Source: an uncultured Coriobacteriaceae bacterium (GTDB lineage Bacteria > Actinomycetota > Coriobacteriia > Coriobacteriales > Atopobiaceae). Taken from it: a stretch of 6,815 nucleotides of DNA. The notes beneath the pieces are model-generated. The model was not told the origin of the DNA and did not search any database. It was given only the letters and a program-made list of their open reading frames with translations. The stretch covers positions 1 to 6,815 of the forward strand of contig UQWE01000072.1 of the NCBI GenBank assembly GCA_900544655.1, in the 5' to 3' direction. Within the stretch, counting starts at the first letter, position 1, and the number at the start of each line of letters is the position of its first letter. Positions 5,305-6,815 of this stretch are shown one piece after another. Both the position numbers and the translations under genes were made by a program.

Positions 5305-6078
5305 ATGGCAATCAAGGCGCTGTTTCTGGACATTGATGGCACGCTCGTTCCGTTCGATGCGACCGATATGCGTCCCAGCACGAAAGCCGCCCTCGAGGAG
5401 GCCCATCGCCGCGGTGTGGCCTCGTTCATCGTGACCGGCCGCTATAAGGACAGCATCGGCATGGACGCGAGCTTTGACTTCGACGGCTATGCCACCGCCA
5501 ATGGCGAGTACTGCTTCATGGCCTCAGGCGAGGTCATTTCGAGCAAACCCATGTCCGAGAAGTGCGTGGCAGCTCTGGTGGAGCGTCTTCGCGGGCGCGG
5601 CCTCTCCACGTCCTTCACGGAGCCGGACGCCCTGTACTTCTGCGGCGACCCGGATGAGCTCGCCCGCTCCCTTCGCTACAAGCCCGGGCACGAGGTCCGC
5701 TCGTGGGACGATGTCGACTGCGCGAACGTTCTGCAGATCGTGGTTGACGTCGCGCCTGAATCGGACGAGGAGCTCCTCGGCGGCATAGACGGGCTCGAAA
5801 ACGTGCGCTGGTCTCCTAACTTCCTCGACATCGTCAGCGCGGGCTGCGGCAAGGGCGATGCGATTGACGCCTTCTGCGCGCGTCTGGGCATCACGCCGGC
5901 CGAGTGCATGGCCATCGGCGATGGCGGCAATGACGTCCACATGCTGCGCCATGCGGGCATCGGCGTGGCCATGGGCCAGGCAAGCGATGACGTGAAGACT
6001 GCGGCGGACGTAATCGCGCCATCCGTGGACGAGGACGGCGCGGTCTGGGCCATCCGCAAGTACGTGCTGGAGGGCTAG
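5305..6078 (+). CDS. Cof-type HAD-IIB family hydrolase (probable sugar-phosphate phosphatase)
   Basis: Mg-dependent phosphatase of the haloacid dehalogenase superfamily; relatives dephosphorylate sugar phosphates, FMN or PLP, and the substrate cannot be read from sequence. It has 257 residues. Motif I is LFLDIDGTLV (6-15) with nucleophile D9 and acid/base D11. Motif II is VTGR (43-46) with T44. A C2-type cap spans roughly 85-180. Motif III lysine is K183 in GCGKGDA. Motif IV is AIGDGGNDVHML (203-214) with D206 and D210 for Mg. All catalytic residues are present. The start ATG at 5305 has GGAG (5295-5298) six bases upstream; an upstream in-frame TTG at 5263 is rejected. Palindrome copy 4 with its T-run ends 41 bases before the ATG. 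If that stops transcription, the promoter must lie in about 40 bases, and I found no good one. A link with nagB through sugar phosphates is only suggested by adjacency. Confidence 0.93.
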   Translation: MAIKALFLDIDGTLVPFDATDMRPSTKAALEEAHRRGVASFIVTGRYKDSIGMDASFDFDGYATANGEYCFMASGEVISSKPMSEKCVAALVERLRGRGLSTSFTEPDALYFCGDPDELARSLRYKPGHEVRSWDDVDCANVLQIVVDVAPESDEELLGGIDGLENVRWSPNFLDIVSAGCGKGDAIDAFCARLGITPAECMAIGDGGNDVHMLRHAGIGVAMGQASDDVKTAADVIAPSVDEDGAVWAIRKYVLEG

Positions 6079-6125
6079 CCGCCGCGTAGCGGCTCTGTCG
6101 CCAACTCCCTCGCGAAGCACACATG

Positions 6126-6170
6126 AGCGGGCCGAGGCGAGACCGCTCGCGCCTCGGCCCGCTTGGCTTT
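6126..6170 (+). terminator. hairpin between the convergent HAD and M24 genes, terminator of the HAD gene
   Basis: AGCGGGCCGAGGCG (6126-6139) pairs perfectly with CGCCTCGGCCCGCT (6150-6163), 14 bp with a ten-base loop that can pair further in an alternative fold. A short TTT (6168-6170) follows on the plus strand after TGGC. On the minus strand no T-run follows, so for the M24 gene it would be a weak or Rho-assisted barrier at best. Confidence 0.7.
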
Positions 6171-6185
6171 CTCTTCGGCCCCCTG

Positions 6186-6815
6186 CTACTCGATGACGGT
6201 GAGCTCCTTGGGATAGCTGTTCATGACCTCGCAGCCATCCTCCGTGACGATGAGCAGGTCTTCGATACGCACGCCCATCTCGCCTGGCAGATAGATGCCT
6301 GGCTCGATGGAGAAGCACTGACCGGCGCGTACGGGCTCGTCGTGAGCCGAGGAGACGTCCCCGGGCTCGTGGTCCTCCAGGCCGATCTGGTGACCCAGGC
6401 GGTGCGTGAAGTACTCGCCGTAGCCGGCTTCCTCGATGATGCGACGGGCGGTGAGGTCAATCTCGGCGAACGTCACGCCGGGGCGCACGATGGCCTCGGC
6501 GGCCTCATTGGCGCGACGCACCGTCTCGTAGATCTCGCGGTCGCGTTCGCTGGGTTCGGCGCCGAAGAAGAACGTGCGCGTCATGTCGGAGCAGTACGAG
6601 TCGCGCTTGCAGCCCACGTCGAAGAGCACGAGGTCGCCACGGTGGAGCTGCGTCTCGTCCGGCTCGTGGTGCGGGTCTGCGGCGTTGGCGCCGAAGCTCA
6701 CGATCGGCGTGAAACTGTGCTCCTGGGCGCCAAGGCGGCGGTACTCGGCGAGAAGACCGCTCGCGATTTCGTGCTCGGTCACGCCCTCGCGCAGCTGGGA
6801 GCGCAGCCACTCCAT
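6186..6815 (-). CDS. M24 family metallopeptidase, Xaa-Pro peptidase type (5' end outside window)
   Basis: Catalytic pita-bread domain of a methionine-aminopeptidase-like enzyme of the PepP/PepQ group, which cleaves peptides next to proline using two metal ions in the cytoplasm. The visible 209 residues carry all five metal ligands: D66 (LVLFDVGC), D77 (CSDMTRTF), H142 (HRLGHQIGLEDHE), E171 (FSIEPGIY) and E185 (GVRIEDLLIVT). H49 of DPHHEP and H149 of EDHE fit the histidines that assist catalysis. The ATG at 6813-6815 coincides with the window edge and is probably internal: the family normally has an N-terminal creatinase-like domain and the first 20-30 residues of the catalytic domain before this point. 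The stop is TAG at 6186-6188. It converges on the HAD gene. Aminopeptidase versus dipeptidase cannot be decided without the N-terminus. Confidence 0.94.
   Translation of the reverse strand: MEWLRSQLREGVTEHEIASGLLAEYRRLGAQEHSFTPIVSFGANAADPHHEPDETQLHRGDLVLFDVGCKRDSYCSDMTRTFFFGAEPSERDREIYETVRRANEAAEAIVRPGVTFAEIDLTARRIIEEAGYGEYFTHRLGHQIGLEDHEPGDVSSAHDEPVRAGQCFSIEPGIYLPGEMGVRIEDLLIVTEDGCEVMNSYPKELTVIE

Noticed and set aside
6077..6094. Small hairpin AGCCGC/GCGGCT right after the HAD stop as a terminator
   Set aside because: Short stem and no T-run; the 14-bp hairpin at 6126-6163 is a much better candidate.
5524..6318. 264-codon minus-strand open frame spanning the HAD gene, the terminator hairpin and the M24 end
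   Set aside because: It overlaps two well-supported genes and a terminator, and the translation has no motifs.

Overview
This is ordinary bacterial chromosome of high G+C (by eye low-to-mid 60s percent), densely coded, and best matched by a high-GC Gram-positive of the Coriobacteriia type (Olsenella/Collinsella/Atopobium relatives). The placement is inference. It rests on base composition, the murI-rph-rdgB order known from Actinobacteria (and, with extra genes, Bacillus), a MurE that looks like the L-lysine type, and scattered GGGACAGTCCC palindromes. No phage, CRISPR, plasmid or complete transposon genes are visible.

Layout. Positions 1-1079 (minus strand) hold most of a MurE muropeptide ligase running off the left edge. 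A 271-base gap follows with a 43/44-base direct repeat and a separate inverted repeat. It leads into a tRNA-Val(UAC) at 1351-1426 with its own extended -10 and a strong terminator. Next comes a plus-strand run: glutamate racemase (murI), RNase PH (rph), and, after a 130-base gap holding a 14-base triple repeat, the XTP/dITP pyrophosphatase (rdgB). A 332-base gap carries two large palindromes and a possibly structured leader. It is followed by glucosamine-6-phosphate deaminase (nagB) with its own terminator, two more palindromes of the same family, and a Cof-type HAD phosphatase. The HAD gene converges on a minus-strand M24 metallopeptidase (Xaa-Pro type) that runs off the right edge, with a long GC-rich hairpin between them.

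How the genes fit together. MurE and MurI both feed peptidoglycan synthesis: MurI supplies D-glutamate for MurD, and MurE adds the third residue. NagB connects amino-sugar catabolism with the hexosamine-phosphate pool that also supplies the wall. RNase PH trims tRNA 3' ends and RdgB cleans non-canonical purines from the nucleotide pool. The conserved murI-rph-rdgB cluster is therefore housekeeping rather than one pathway.

The signal that the gene list does not explain is a family of four near-perfect palindromes sharing a GGGACAGTCCC core. They lie in two pairs, one on each side of nagB. One copy has a different outer stem in which both arms have changed together, which suggests that pairing itself is preserved. 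I found no convincing undescribed multi-gene system here.
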